Positions 35,206 to 46,258 of a stretch of DNA of 64,000 bases are shown piece by piece (the stretch's first letter is position 1; each line of letters starts with the position of its first letter). Source of the stretch: Spinacia oleracea (lineage: Eukaryota; Streptophyta; Magnoliopsida; Caryophyllales; Amaranthaceae); NCBI RefSeq assembly GCF_020520425.1, contig NC_079490.1:38634723-38698722 (forward strand), in the 5' to 3' direction. A program made the position numbers and the translations under genes. A model generated the notes under the pieces. It saw nothing but the letters and a program-made list of their open reading frames with translations. It did not search any database and was not told the DNA's origin.

Positions 35206-35976
35206 TTAATCCTTTTCCTTCCTCTTCTTCTCCTTTGCCTTTCCCTTTGATGTACCCTTGCTATCAGCTTGAATATCCTTCATAGGAGCATTTTTAATGT
35301 CAGAATCTCTATTCTCATCAAAAATCTCTTTTTCCTTTCCTTTAACTTTGTAAGTACTCTTCTCAACTTTACTAGATAACACCGTATCATCATGCTTCTG
35401 AGAACCTTCTACTCCAGGGGTTGTTTTAGGAGCACATTTAACTAAGTTTCCACCAACACTTGCCTTGTCTTCATCTACCTTAGCATCACCTACGTTATCA
35501 CTTAACTCTCCACAATTGTTCATGTTTCCATCCTGGCTCTGCATAACAGTCTTGTTCTCACTATTGGCTACTACTCCACCAGCGCCCTTCTTTTTCGGTA
35601 CCGTCTTGATGATTTTCCTTTTGACTAGTCTTTTTACAGGAGCATCCTGCACCACGTTAACACCCGTTGTATCTGGTTTCACCTCCGGTTTATCTTCAGT
35701 AGAGTTCGGATTCTTATCGCTTTTGACACCAAATTCTTTGTCCAATTCTTTCACAACAACATCAGTTTCGGACAACTTCTTTGCTACTTTCTTTCTGGTA
35801 AAAAATTTGACACTAGTGACACCTGCAGGTGATGCGTCTTGCTGACCAGCAGTTTCTGAGTTTACACCCATTGGCTCAATAACCCTATCCTCCAACTTAT
35901 TACTATCTTTACCTCCATTTTCACCAGTGACTATTTTATCAGCAACCTTCTTCTTGACAATTTTCGAGTTAAGCTC
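35206..35976 (-). pseudogene. Captured lysine-rich exon, unidentified
   Basis: Open for 257 codons from an acceptor (AAATTCAG at 35984-35977) to a stop at 35206. Sequence is low complexity and basic/acidic: KIVKKKVADKIV near the start, VKRLVKRKIIKTVPKKKGAG about residue 115, and a C-terminal KGKAKEKKRKEKD. No folded domain. Similar K-rich stretches occur in large plant nuclear proteins (for example the SRM1/EMB1579 type), but I cannot assign it. It lies opposite to the Ulp1-like exons, so it was probably acquired separately. Confidence 0.45.
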
Positions 35977-36527
35977 CTGAATTTAGCTTGATTAAGGTAT
36001 AATAGTGCTTGAGTTAAGTTCGTTTCTTGACAAATCATTTACCTTTTGACCTTTAATCATATCTTAAATTCTGTATCAGCTCTTTCTAAATTTGGTCTAT
36101 ATCGCTCCCTTAAAATTTGGTCTAAACAGAGGGAAAGAACACAAATTTGAAAACCTATTGACTCCAGCAGGCTGCAATACTTTTTTTATTTTGATAACCT
36201 AACCTTTCTTTTGTACTTACATTAAAGTTTCACTTGTTTTTTCTCAGATCAATGACTTCGTCACAGCAGCATAACACTGAATTTGTTTCCCTCCCAAAGA
36301 AAGGAAAAGAAGAAAAAGGTTGTGGAGCCATTAGAATGAGTAAAGGTGTTCGAGCAAGGAATAAGGGGCTCAAATTTCAAGTTAATTGGAATAAGTGAAA
36401 CGGAGCTTGCCACAAAGTTGAAAATGAACACAAAATGGCTAAAAATACTAGTAAGCATTTTATATATTATTTTATTAGTTTAATCTTAAAATGTATGTTT
36501 ACCGACCTTTGGGTTTTTTTTTTGTAG

Positions 36528-36623
36528 TGTCCTTGCCAAGAATATTACATAGATTGTGGATATTATGTGATGAGATTCATGAAGGAGATAATCTCACACA
36601 AGCGACTTCAAATTCCCGAAGTT
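36528..36623 (+). CDS. Ulp1-like (C48) cysteine protease exon with catalytic Cys
   Basis: Exon of 32 codons between TTTTTTTTGTAG and GTAAGTC. Encodes CPCQEYYIDCGYYVMRFMKE, matching the Gln...Asp-Cys-Gly active-site block of SUMO-protease-like domains that plant DNA transposons (KI-MULEs, some CACTAs) carry. Joins in phase 0 to 37622. The upstream exons with the catalytic His and Asp were not found, so this is likely a remnant. Confidence 0.65.
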
Positions 36624-37621
36624 GTAAGTCTTTTTTGCTGAACTTTTTTGTTTTTGCAAATCTGAACTTAGTTTTGCGGTGTATTTTTCAGACACTTGCA
36701 AAGATTATGATAACTAGCCTTAATAGCTGAACTCAGTTGTATTTTCCATTCATTTTCTGCATATCTGTAGATTGGTGCCCCATATTTTGCATTCTGCCCA
36801 GTTCTGCATATCGGCATTCTGTATTTAGTTAGCAGATCTAGGTTCAGGGTGGTACACTAGGCTAGCATTGTTAAAATCAAGCAACCACAATCATCATCAT
36901 TTTATCTATTGTAACTGATTGTAGAATTGAAAACTACCCTTGTCCTTAATAACAATATTAAATACTAGTCCCTGAAGCACGTACTTGCAAGTCAACCCAT
37001 TAGGTGCAAAGCCCAATTTTAGCATCTTATTCTATAACTCCATTAATTCAGTAGTGTTGCTTTGCTCTTATCTTAAGAAGTTCATTATAAATATTGTATC
37101 GTAAAGCTGATACTTCACAGAAAGTGAAAGAAGCAAGGATTCTACTTTATCAAAATTATTTTCTGTACATTACGCAAATACCAAAGCACTGCAAATATTG
37201 TTAAGTTTAAGGTCAAATAAGTCCATTTCTTACATCAGAACTTCTGCCTCTAAGCATTTTCTCAATCTGCACAAGCAGCTTATTAGGTTTTGATAAATGG
37301 ATAAACATGGTATAACCCTCCTTTCTAGCATTGTTAATTTTTTTTCCTGAGTTGTTATGGTCAGCTTATGCTATCCCTGGGCGATATCTGCATACCATGA
37401 GCTTTTAGATGAATAAAATTTACATATTTTACTTCTATCATGCACTCTTTGTTCGGTTATGGACTCGCTTCTGCTGTGAACGTATGTTGGGACTTTCATC
37501 CATCGTTAGTGCAAAGAACTCACAAATTCACTTAATGTATAGCACTTAATGTTTATGGTAATACTAATTCTTTCTGGTTTTTTTCCTTATGTATGAATTC
37601 TTATACCCCATTGTTTTGCAG

Positions 37622-37723
37622 TACTTTTCAGATTGTCAGTTTCCAAGTTATGACAAAGAGCAGATTGGAGAAGTAAGAACCGAACGGGTGCCCCATGTTG
37701 TTCAACAATTGTATAATTGCTAG
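37622..37723 (+). CDS. Ulp1-like terminal exon
   Basis: After acceptor TTGTTTTGCAG. Encodes ...YDKEQIGEVRTERVPHVVQQ and ends in TAG at 37721-37723. The Y...EQI.EVR pattern is typical of the tail of transposon Ulp1-like proteins. Confidence 0.55.
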   Translation, partial: YFSDCQFPSYDKEQIGEVRTERVPHVVQQLYNC

Positions 37724-37942
37724 GTTTTGTTGAAGGAACCAACAAACCTAAGCCTCTACTGATTAATGTATTTTACGTAGTTTTATGTTTAGAGTTTTAG
37801 TTTAGATCTATGTAATTGGTTTTATTAGGGTGACAATTGCAAAAATTCTTTTAATTGAGGTTTGGAAATTAATTTTGAACTATTTACTATTCTTCAATAT
37901 ATGGTGTTATTTATGGCAAAAAAAATTAATATATTTTTCAGG

Positions 37943-37947
<5 letters not shown>

Positions 37948-38013
<66 letters not shown>
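37948..38013. repeat. (AT)n microsatellite
   Basis: Over 30 uninterrupted AT dinucleotides inside CACTA 3. Confidence 0.9.
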
Positions 38014-38017
<4 letters not shown>

Positions 38018-38329
38018 TTTGATAGCGTTTCATATACATCCACTATAGAAAATAATTTAAAAAGGGCGCCAAATTTTAATAGTGTTTCTTTAATAGCGCT
38101 TATAATGTGCTATGAAAGAAACATTTGAATTATCCTAATCTTACATATGAAAGCGCTTTTGAAAAGCGCTATTAAAGGTACCTTTTACTTTTAATAGCGG
38201 AGCCATCAACAGCGCTTCAAGAAGCGCTGTTAAAAGCATTATTAAGCGCTATTAAAAGCATTTTCTGTCGTAGTGACGATAATGAAAAGAGAGATAAAAA
38301 GACAGATAATGCAATGAATTGACCTGACC

Positions 38330-38486
38330 TATTTTACTGGTTTCCATGTAAGCATCAATAACTTTACTTATGATCTCTTGTCTTGAGCAGACTTCCATCA
38401 AGCACCATGGCCGAGCCACCAAACTGGATATTTATGTCATATTATCCTTGCTTCTCACCAGTTGGATCCTCAATGTGAAATTTTCC
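38330..38486 (-). pseudogene. Captured exon in CACTA 1, unidentified
   Basis: After acceptor TTATTTCGCAG the minus strand gives GKFHIEDPTGEKQG, a stop, then in the same frame DINIQFGGSAMVLDGSLLK. The donor is unclear. Parent gene not recognised. Confidence 0.35.
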
Positions 38487-38641
38487 CTGCGAAATAAATA
38501 GATGTTAAACTTCAAATAGGTAAAGAAAAAAAAAGACTACGCAACCAGATACAAGGAGTACATATATGATGTTCAAGTACAAAAACAAGGTACTGTTAAT
38601 TTAATAGAAACAAAACAGTGCACCAAGAGACACAAGCTAAC

Positions 38642-38748
38642 CTTCAGTAGACTCAACAGATGATCTTCGCTCTTTCACCAACTGGAAACTCTGTGCAATT
38701 CTCCATCCTTTGCATTTCATCAAGTAAGCCATAACTACAGATGGTGAT
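38642..38748 (-). pseudogene. Captured dual-specificity phosphatase exon
   Basis: 107-bp exon with acceptor TGTTGCAG and donor GTTAGC. Encodes SPSVVMAYLMKCKGWRIAQS then FQLVKERRSSVES. This matches the segment just after the HCxxGxxRS P-loop in dual-specificity phosphatases (usual form RSP..V.AYLMK..GW.L..A...VK.RRP.). IBR5-type plant phosphatases are a candidate parent. The catalytic loop itself is not present here. Confidence 0.55.
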
Positions 38749-38845
38749 CTGCAACAGGAAGAACTTCAAAACTTAGTAGTCAAATAAAAAATAAGAAACA
38801 AAGGGTTTGTGTTCATAAAGGAACCACGGGGAAATGCGGGTGTCT

Positions 38846-38951
38846 GATTGCAATGGGAAACAGGCACATGGCGATGAAAAAGTATGCAAGTTTAGGCTCC
38901 CTTCCACATTGGTACATGAGCCAGATGCTTAAAAGTTGATGGCATTGTAGC
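38846..38951 (-). pseudogene. Captured LHT8/AATL1-like transporter exon (downstream)
   Basis: After acceptor GTTCCAG the minus strand encodes ATMPSTFKHLAHVPMWKGA, then with a one-base insertion KLAYFFIAMCLFPIAI. This matches the segment that follows FRGHNLVLEIQ in lysine-histidine-transporter-like 8 proteins. The upstream exon is at 44668-44205; the intron now holds CACTA 4. Similarity stops after the second transmembrane stretch, the likely edge of the capture. Confidence 0.7.
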
Positions 38952-41104
38952 CTGGAACGTACAGCCAAGTTGTCAACTCAAATGTAGAAAAAATAAAACA
39001 CCAAAATATACTACTAGAAATTGCACATTTAACGACAATGTATTACCGACACCATCAAATTTTTTCGTTAAAAGTAATAGCGCGCAAATCAATTACGACT
39101 AATCAGTAACTATGTCGTTATTGTTCAGTGAAAAAAAATAAATTAAAAAGATAAATTACAAATGTTCGTCGTTATTTCCAATTTCTACAACGCGGCCTTT
39201 TAAGTTTGAAGCCCGCTTCAGATTCCAGTCGCCTCTAACCTACTAAAACCATCTAATTAGATCGTCTATGATTTCCGATTCTCAATTTGATCTATCCCTC
39301 TATCTCTTCAAAGATGCAATTGGGTGCTGAAGCTAGAGGTTTTTCGCACTTTGTTCATAATTTGGATGTCGATCTCTGTTGTTCTCAATGTGTAAGTTTT
39401 TTATGATTAATTTTCTGTTGTTTGATGAATTATGTGCTCTATTTTATTTGTTTTAGATCGGAAAATTCGTGGTTGCAATTTGGGTTTTGTTATATGATCG
39501 CAGTAACTATAAATCGATTGTTTTGATGGGTTAGGATAGGTTGAATCTCTACATATTTGTATTTTTTTCCAACTTCTAATTGTAAATATTAGAGGGAGTT
39601 TGGGTTTAGAAAAATTTATAGGCTTGAAGGTAGGGTTCTCTCAGCTTAGTTGTTAAATTTGCTGCGATTGATCTTACCCGGAAACAAATTAAACATATTT
39701 TAAAATTAAAACGAAAATCATCAAGGTAATATTCATTTAACACTAAAGCCTATTCGATGATTGGTATTTGGCTTAATCGAACTAATTATGAAGTTATAAT
39801 CTGGATTAGATTTGATCTTACCCCTGTTTATACTTTGTCTTCTCAATGGTGTGTCAAGATCTACAGAGATAGTAAGCATATTTTTTCTTCTTATTTCCGT
39901 ATTTTCAGAGAGAAATAAGCCAATATAGTTCAATCCTGCTACTGTTCATCTCTCCGTTGAGTTATTACGTTTTTATTTATTATAATTTTCTTAAAATGCA
40001 TTAAGGGTGGAGATATCCTTTAACTAACTGCCTTACTCATGCTGTAAAAAAAATGCCTTAATCATTGTTTATGGAGATAAGTTGTTGGTTCAATCTTCCG
40101 AGGGAGGCTTAGAGAACTCCCCAATTACTATGTGAAATATGTAGGATGAGTTAACACAACTATTAGATAACTACCTATTTCGTCTTCTGAGGTGGGCTAG
40201 AGGTTATCTTGTTTTTGCAGTTATATTGGGTGAGTTGACACAACAATGGGTTCTGTCGTCTGAGCGGCACTTAGAGGATTCCTCAATTCCAAAATTCCAA
40301 AATATATGCTGAGTGACTCAATACACGACCATTTTATAATAAATGGTTCAAGAAAAAAATGGTGGATGGATTAAATGAGACTCAAACTTTATGGATTGAT
40401 ATAGATATCCTTGAACTCTATTGTTCTCAAATGTATGATTCTTATCTTTAATTTCATCTTTAGTGCTAGCGCTAAAAAGTATAAGAAAATGTTATCTTTA
40501 GTGGTGTTGGAAACCTTAACTCTTAGATAAATGATATCCCCTTTCTTCCGTTTTGCATTATTTGATCTGACTTACTCCGTATGTTTTTATCTTTCTTCCC
40601 AATAGTGAGTCAAAGCATGAAGTGCCATTTAAAGCTTTTGAGCCATTTGACATTTCATAAGATTTTGGAAAGTATGTGGCATGTGTATAGGATCTCACTA
40701 ATTTGAGCTGTGACATTATAACCAGTAAAGAAAGTGTCATTTTAATATCTAATTTAACTATGTTTTTCTGCTAGGAGCGAAATTCTTTTTCTGGCCTATT
40801 TTGAATATATAAATCTCTAACTATCGTCTGAAGGAAATTTGTTGACCTTTGATTTGTCGAAGTATGAAACCTTTGCTCGCTCCGATGTAGTTTTCCTCTA
40901 GTCAAATATCTATGAATTATTGCAAGATCTTTAAGGAATTCTTCGGCATGTGTTTTTTTTCCTTGTTCCTCTCCAGTCATGTATCTTTAAATTCTTGATT
41001 ATTATCATTATCATATGGTCTTTGCTGGTACCTGATTGAGCCACATGAGGGTTGGCATTTGAATATGGCTCTGACAGTAACGTAGGTTTCATAAAAGAAG
41101 CTGA

Positions 41105-41190
41105 AGGGGTTTGATGGCCTTGCAATGTCAACTGGACATGGCAACGCCAAGAAGACTAAGGATGATGTTGAGAATAGGTTGTCACAAAGG
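41105..41190 (+). pseudogene. Possible transposase-gene exon in CACTA 4
   Basis: Encodes KLKGFDGLAMSTGHGNAKKT then KDDVENRLSQ up to a GTATGTT donor. Basic and exon-like, no domain on its own. Confidence 0.35.
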
Positions 41191-42191
41191 TATGTTGCTG
41201 TTTAATTTTCTTTTTTGCAATGATGTTGATTCTGGTGAGAAAACGTGTATTAGACTAATATTTGAATACATGGTAAATAATTTTTTGGTAATATGTTTTA
41301 CCGTTTGTGTGATCTTTTAAATCGTGGACCATTTATTTGGTATGCCTTTCAATAAAAGAAATTCCATATTTGTCATATTTTTTGATGTTTTGTGATTTCA
41401 TGTGAGTTAACAAGTTGGAAATGGAGTGTTTCCCATTGTCATCTCCTCTATGCTTATTTGAAATTTTGTGGTCATAGCTGTTCTTCTAAATCATCGTTAT
41501 AACATAGAAGTTTCTTTGGTTAGTGTAAAATGTTATTTATTGCTACGGAAAATATCATCTCCCCTTTTCCCTTTGCTAGTGGTTGCCATTGGTAGCTCAT
41601 TGGCATCTATCTTTTAGCCTTTACATAAATGAAACACTAAAGAACATATCTTTAAGAATTGTGATTTAGAGGATGATTACTCCTAGCAATTGCTCTATCT
41701 TCCCCGAATTTATGCATTTTTTTTACAAGTACAAAGGGTTGTACAAGATAAATTAAGGCTGGAACCCGCTTCTAGACCCCTTTAACTGCTTAAGGACCCT
41801 TTTACAGAGGAAAGAAATATAAGTTCTGTGAAAATAAACCTTATACAGAGGATACCAGATATGAATCAAATGTCAACTACATCATCTGCTTTTATATGTA
41901 TTGTTGATTTTTTAAAACTCATGTCTCTAGATTATCTGAATCTTGATGCAGTTAAAATGTTGCCAACATGCTTATAGGCACTCCTTCTGATTAACCTAAA
42001 TCACTGTTTCTCGTAGATGATTTATGTTTGTACCACATTTTAAAAGTTTAGAATTAAGGCCTTCCTTCATCCCAACTTGATGGACATATGTCTATGTTTA
42101 TGTTTCTTAGTACTAAATCTAGATATACATTTAACTTTATTATGGAATTTTGGTTTTGACATATTTATCTTACCTTCTTTCCTCTTACAAG

Positions 42192-42298
42192 GTTGAGAAT
42201 AGCTCTGGAACTATGAATGATATGGCAAACTCAATGATGCAAAGGTTTTGGGACTCAGCACTTGCCTTAGACCCACCAGATGATTCTGATTCTCACAG
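42192..42298 (+). pseudogene. Possible transposase-gene exon in CACTA 4
   Basis: Between TTACAAG and GTATTTG: VENSSGTMNDMANSMMQRFW then DSALALDPPDDSDSH. No domain recognised. Lies between the exons at 41105 and 43284. Confidence 0.35.
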
Positions 42299-43283
42299 GT
42301 ATTTGTTTTATCTGGATTGTGCTACAAGAATTATGGTTTCATTATTAACGTGATCTTTTCACTGTGAAATGTATCGTGGACCATTTATTTGGTTTTGGGG
42401 GATGCGCAGAGTTCAACTGATCACTGTGTATAAAGAGATCACAGATACATTTCACACGGAGGCAATGAAGAAAATATAACTGCTATTTGATTTCCCGAAT
42501 CTAAAGAGAGGTTCAAGATGGAAATCTCAATCAATTAACTCTTGTACTCATGTCCACTTACTGTCCGTTTCTTACGTTATGCTTGTACCATTACCCCCTA
42601 ACATCAGTTTATAAGCCATGTACTGTTATCCTGTCACAATACAAATCAGACCTTGCCAAAAGCTAATTTCAAAAGTCCTAGTTTTAAAGAATAAACCTAC
42701 TGATGGTACATGTTTTGTTTCAAATATTTATTTCAAGCTCACAGGAAACGGAACAAAACAAAACCAGAGAAAGAGTGATGGATACTATTAGCATAGCGAA
42801 GTTGCAGTTGGATGTGTGGACACCAGCTCCATGGCGAAGGTGATTACGACTACTGACACTACCTATGTCTAATCAGACAGTTAATTAAGTTAATTGTGCT
42901 ACCGAAGAGACAATTTTCCAGCATTCTGGTACATTTGTTGAGGGCAGACCACAATTGTTTAGAGATAATGTCTTTACTTCGATTCCAATTGCGCAACACA
43001 GGTTCTTGACTTTGTAGTGTGTTTGTAAGCCCTGGTGGCTAGTTGAGTGTAATCCCTGATGGCTTGTGTGTGCTGGCTCCTTGGTGAAAGGGTCCTATGC
43101 TTTTGTAACCCTTTCAGTAATCTTATTTTTTTTCAAAGTGCTTGTGTCCTATTTTTTTTCAAATAATTTCAGGTATAATTTCCGGTCTTTGCTTACCTTA
43201 TCTGGGCAGGGTATACCAATAATAGATCTTCATGTGGAAATGTATTCTTCATGTACTAATGTAATTTCTTTGTGTTCTTCTAG

Positions 43284-43589
43284 GTAGTACAACAGGTTTT
43301 TAAATCAAAATCTCGAGATCGGGTTGTAGGTTTTAGAGGAGGAATAAAGCTTAAAGATGTAAGGGGACCACAACCCAGTAGAGTTGAGCTTCAAACTAAA
43401 TTGAATGCTGCCAACAAACAGAATGAAGTTCTTGCAAATCGCGTGGAGGAAGTACAAGCCAAAAACAATGAAATGAAGGAACGTGTAAGCTTGGTTGAGT
43501 CTAGAATGAAAATATTTCAAGATGCATTGGTGTCACAACTTAATGTTACTATTCCAACTTCACAAGCTGGATCAGAAATGCGAAAATAG
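43284..43589 (+). CDS. Terminal exon of Ptta/En/Spm-type plant transposase
   Basis: 102 codons after acceptor TTCTTCTAG. Starts VVQQVFKSKSRDRVVGFRGG, then GPQPSRVELQTKLNAANKQ and a heptad-rich coiled coil to about residue 80 (NRVEEVQAKNNEMKERVSLV), stop at 43587-43589. The K.G.V.G...G.KP / coiled-coil arrangement is typical of the C-terminus of plant CACTA TNP1-like proteins (Transposase_24 type). Such proteins bind subterminal repeats. No TNP2/DDE subunit was seen. Confidence 0.5.
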   Translation, partial: VVQQVFKSKSRDRVVGFRGGIKLKDVRGPQPSRVELQTKLNAANKQNEVLANRVEEVQAKNNEMKERVSLVESRMKIFQDALVSQLNVTIPTSQAGSEMRK

Positions 43590-44204
43590 GTCGAAGCTGC
43601 TATACATCAGTTCTAGATATTTGGTGCAAATTTTCTTACGTTTTGACTAACATTGAATTTGTTTATTATAAATCTTTTGTGATTGATTGCGTTAATTAAT
43701 ATAAATTTAGTATATAATTCTATATACTTTTTATGGTTTTGAATGAATGGCAGGTTACATATATTTTTCATATTTACGACAAACTATATATTTATTTTAG
43801 TCCCATTAACGTCGAAATATTTTGTGTTTGTTGGACGATAATTAAAATTATTGCGTCCATTTGATTCTCTTTTTACGTCAACTCTGTTGGTCGCTATTTG
43901 CTGTTTGTTTGACGTCATTAAATACATAATAACGACGAACAACCTTTTTGTCGTTAATAAATAACGACGAACACTAATTTCGTCGTGTAAAATTCACGAC
44001 GAACGTTGACGTTAACACTAATAACGTCGGAAGCTATTACGACAAAAAACACGACGAACTTTTTTCGTCAAGCTATTACGACAAAAAACACGACGAACAA
44101 AATCGTTAAAGGTTTTAACGACGACTTTTGAGACTTATAACGACGAAAAAGTTTGTCGTTAAAAACCCTTTTTCTAGTAGTATATTACAAACTTAATTTT
44201 GTAC

Positions 44205-44668
44205 CTGGATCTCCAAGACTAAATTGTGACCCCTGAATGCGAAAGCTATGATTCCAAGAGCATTTAGAATTGAGAACATAGTAGTTGTTGCAGATGGAAG
44301 TGCAATCGGTTCACAAAATATTTGTTGTGGTCTCGATTAACTCACAGAAAGCACCCAACCCATGGTAGAGTAAATAATAGCAGTGACTGCTCCAAAAAGA
44401 GAGAGTCCTGCTATGGAATTAAGATCTGGAAGAATACCAGGTGCCATTCAATTGTGGTCAGAGGATTTGACGAGCAAAGTGGTTCACAAACTATCTGGAA
44501 AAATAGTTTCATAGTCTCTCCTCTAACAAGTATTAGAGCAGTTGCAGTTCCAGCAGATAAATATACTGTTGGAAAGAGTGCAAGCTATACACCTAACTTT
44601 TTACCAAATACAGCTTCCGCCAGTTCAACGTATCTGTTGTATCTTTTCCCAGGCACAGCTTCATGTAG
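44205..44668 (-). pseudogene. Captured LHT8/AATL1-like amino-acid transporter exon (upstream)
   Basis: 464 bp between acceptor TTTGATTCAG and donor GTACAAAA. Encodes [20 protein letters not shown], a stop, LALFPTVYLSAGTATALIL, then GETMKLFFQIVC. After a small deletion it continues LPDLNSIAGLSLFGAVTAI and ends LNALGIIAFAFRGHNLVLEI. This follows plant LHT8/AATL1 proton-coupled amino-acid transporters closely; the host protein has about ten membrane spans and lies in the plasma membrane. One nonsense codon and one deletion show it is not functional here. Confidence 0.8.
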
Positions 44669-44689
44669 CTGAATCAAAATTCAAAGTGT

Positions 44690-45797
44690 GAAAAGTTGCC
44701 AAAAGTAGGCTATGGTCAATGAAAATATACCCCAACCCCTGTAAGACATTCAGATGAAGCATTCAGGCTATAATCTATAATAACCAAAATATGTCTTGCT
44801 TTTCAAATACCAAGTATACATAAGAGATAAACCTAGTGAAATCAAATTTACTGCAAAATCTAGAAAATATTTAAGAATTGGTTTCTCCAAATATTTAAGA
44901 ATTGGTTTCTCCAAAGATCCACCACATATGACCTATACCACTTAAGTCGATAAAATTCTTTATCTCATCTAGTAGTTTCCACGAACATAGCAGCTAGCAC
45001 AAAGCACAAGGGCATACTGCACGATATCTAAAGATGTCTTTGGATAACACTGGACTATTTCATGCCAAGTTAGACCACTCTCACTGACAGATGCATTACT
45101 AGTAACTACAGTATCACACATATCAAACTCAAAGCTCCAACACAAATTCAATCTAACAATGATGTATGACACTTAGAATTTGGTAAGTTAAACCTAGAGA
45201 TCCTAAGCAATCATGAAGAGTATTACATCTCCAAAAGGCTCATTCTCTGGTCAAACTAGGATCATCATTTCACAGAACCATTTCTTAATACCAATTTGGC
45301 TATTAAACAGACTACATAATCTCTACACCATAGATATGCTACTCAATCGAATCAAACAGCAAAATGTTTCACCCAATCAATAATAAACAAGATCTACCAA
45401 CATACAACCAATCACAAAAGCTAAATGTGAGAGAAAACTACATCATATATTCAAAGACTTAATCTTTAAAATTCACAAGACAAAACAGAAAATTCTACCA
45501 TAAAATAAATCAAAAACTAAAAATAAAAACAAAATAAAGTGACCTAGAGCAGAATCAAAATCCACAAGAACAGGACTTAGAAGAAAATAAAATTAAAACA
45601 ATTGAAGATATCTAAAAATACAATAATTCAAATACTGATTCAACCTAATCAAATAAGCAATAGAATTAAAATCTCAAATTCATCAGCCTTGAATAAATCG
45701 ATTACAAAAAACCAAAACCCTAGATTCACCAATATCAACATAAAAAAAGGGGCAAAATATGATAAACTTCGAAACTAAGGTCGGAGAAAGAAATTAC
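44690..45797 (-). other. Intron-like DNA between the captured H2A and transporter exons
   Basis: AT-rich. A 27-bp phrase starting 'aatatttaagaattggtttc' is tandemly duplicated at 44865-44915. No coding signature. Confidence 0.45.
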
Positions 45798-45945
45798 CTC
45801 AGTAAAGAGGTACGCAAAGAGGGCGGCAATGAAAACCTAAATACCAACACCAACACGATCGACGTATTCTCCAGCCTTCAAAAGTTGAGCAAGAAGACCC
45901 ACCGGAAACTGCAAACCATTATTACTGCTTCGAGATTTCGCCATC
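45798..45945 (-). pseudogene. Captured histone H2A first exon
   Basis: ATG at 45945-45943 preceded by a 5'-UTR-like stretch with 'aaaccctagg'. Encodes MAKSRSSN, then [18 protein letters not shown] and VDRVGVG, a stop, and VFIAALFAYLFTE before a GTAATTTC donor. This aligns with the H2A core (GLQFPVGR....LK.G.YA.RVG.GAPVYLAAVLEYLAAE). Several Arg/Lys that contact DNA are lost, and the in-frame TAG replaces the AP-V region. The N-tail is short. It is the first exon on the minus strand of CACTA 1, so the captured promoter could still drive a chimeric transcript. Confidence 0.75.
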
Positions 45946-46258
45946 TTCGTCGCGCCGAAACCTAGGGTTTCACTCTTCCTGCCGTTTTCGTTGAGCTTGA
46001 ATATTTGGAGATTTAGGAATTTTCACCGTTAAATTGCAACAGGGAGGCGGAGGAGAAGTGTTGAGATTTTGGAATACTGGAGGAGTGAGGAAATTGTAGT
46101 TCAAAGGACCTGACCGGGAGGATGAGTGAGAGAGGTTAGGGGTTTCAGGGTTTCGAAAGAAGGGATGAGAGAGAAAGATATGTTTACTCCCTTAAAAAAG
46201 AAAAAAAGAAAAAAAGAAAGAGATATGATGTTTATCTATTTAGAAAAAACAGGAAAAT

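Larger units (their letters stand above)
33309..38275. mobile_element. CACTA element 3 (4,967 bp, TSD ACG)
   Basis: Left end CACTACTACAAAAATGTC; the right end in reverse complement is CACTACGACAGAAAATGC. TSD ACG at 33306-33308 and 38276-38278. Subterminal TTTAATAGCGCTT motifs at both ends. Interior: a possible captured first exon, a lysine-rich exon on the minus strand, and Ulp1-like exons on the plus strand. Confidence 0.85.
39009..44182. mobile_element. CACTA element 4 (about 5.2 kb) with transposase exons
   Basis: Left end (T)ACTACTAGAAATTGCAC; the right end in reverse complement is (T)ACTACTAGAAAAAGGG. Both terminal C are T. Subterminal ACGACGAA / TTCGTCGT and CGTTAAA motifs lie at both ends (39030-39180, 43780-44165). 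The AT-rich TSD is ambiguous (ATA/TAT). It sits in the captured transporter intron, 22 bp beyond the donor. Contains plus-strand exons like a plant En/Spm-type transposase. Confidence 0.75.

Noticed and set aside
35465..35845. Plus-strand hydrophobic frame of 126 codons
   Set aside because: Antisense shadow of the lysine-rich exon.
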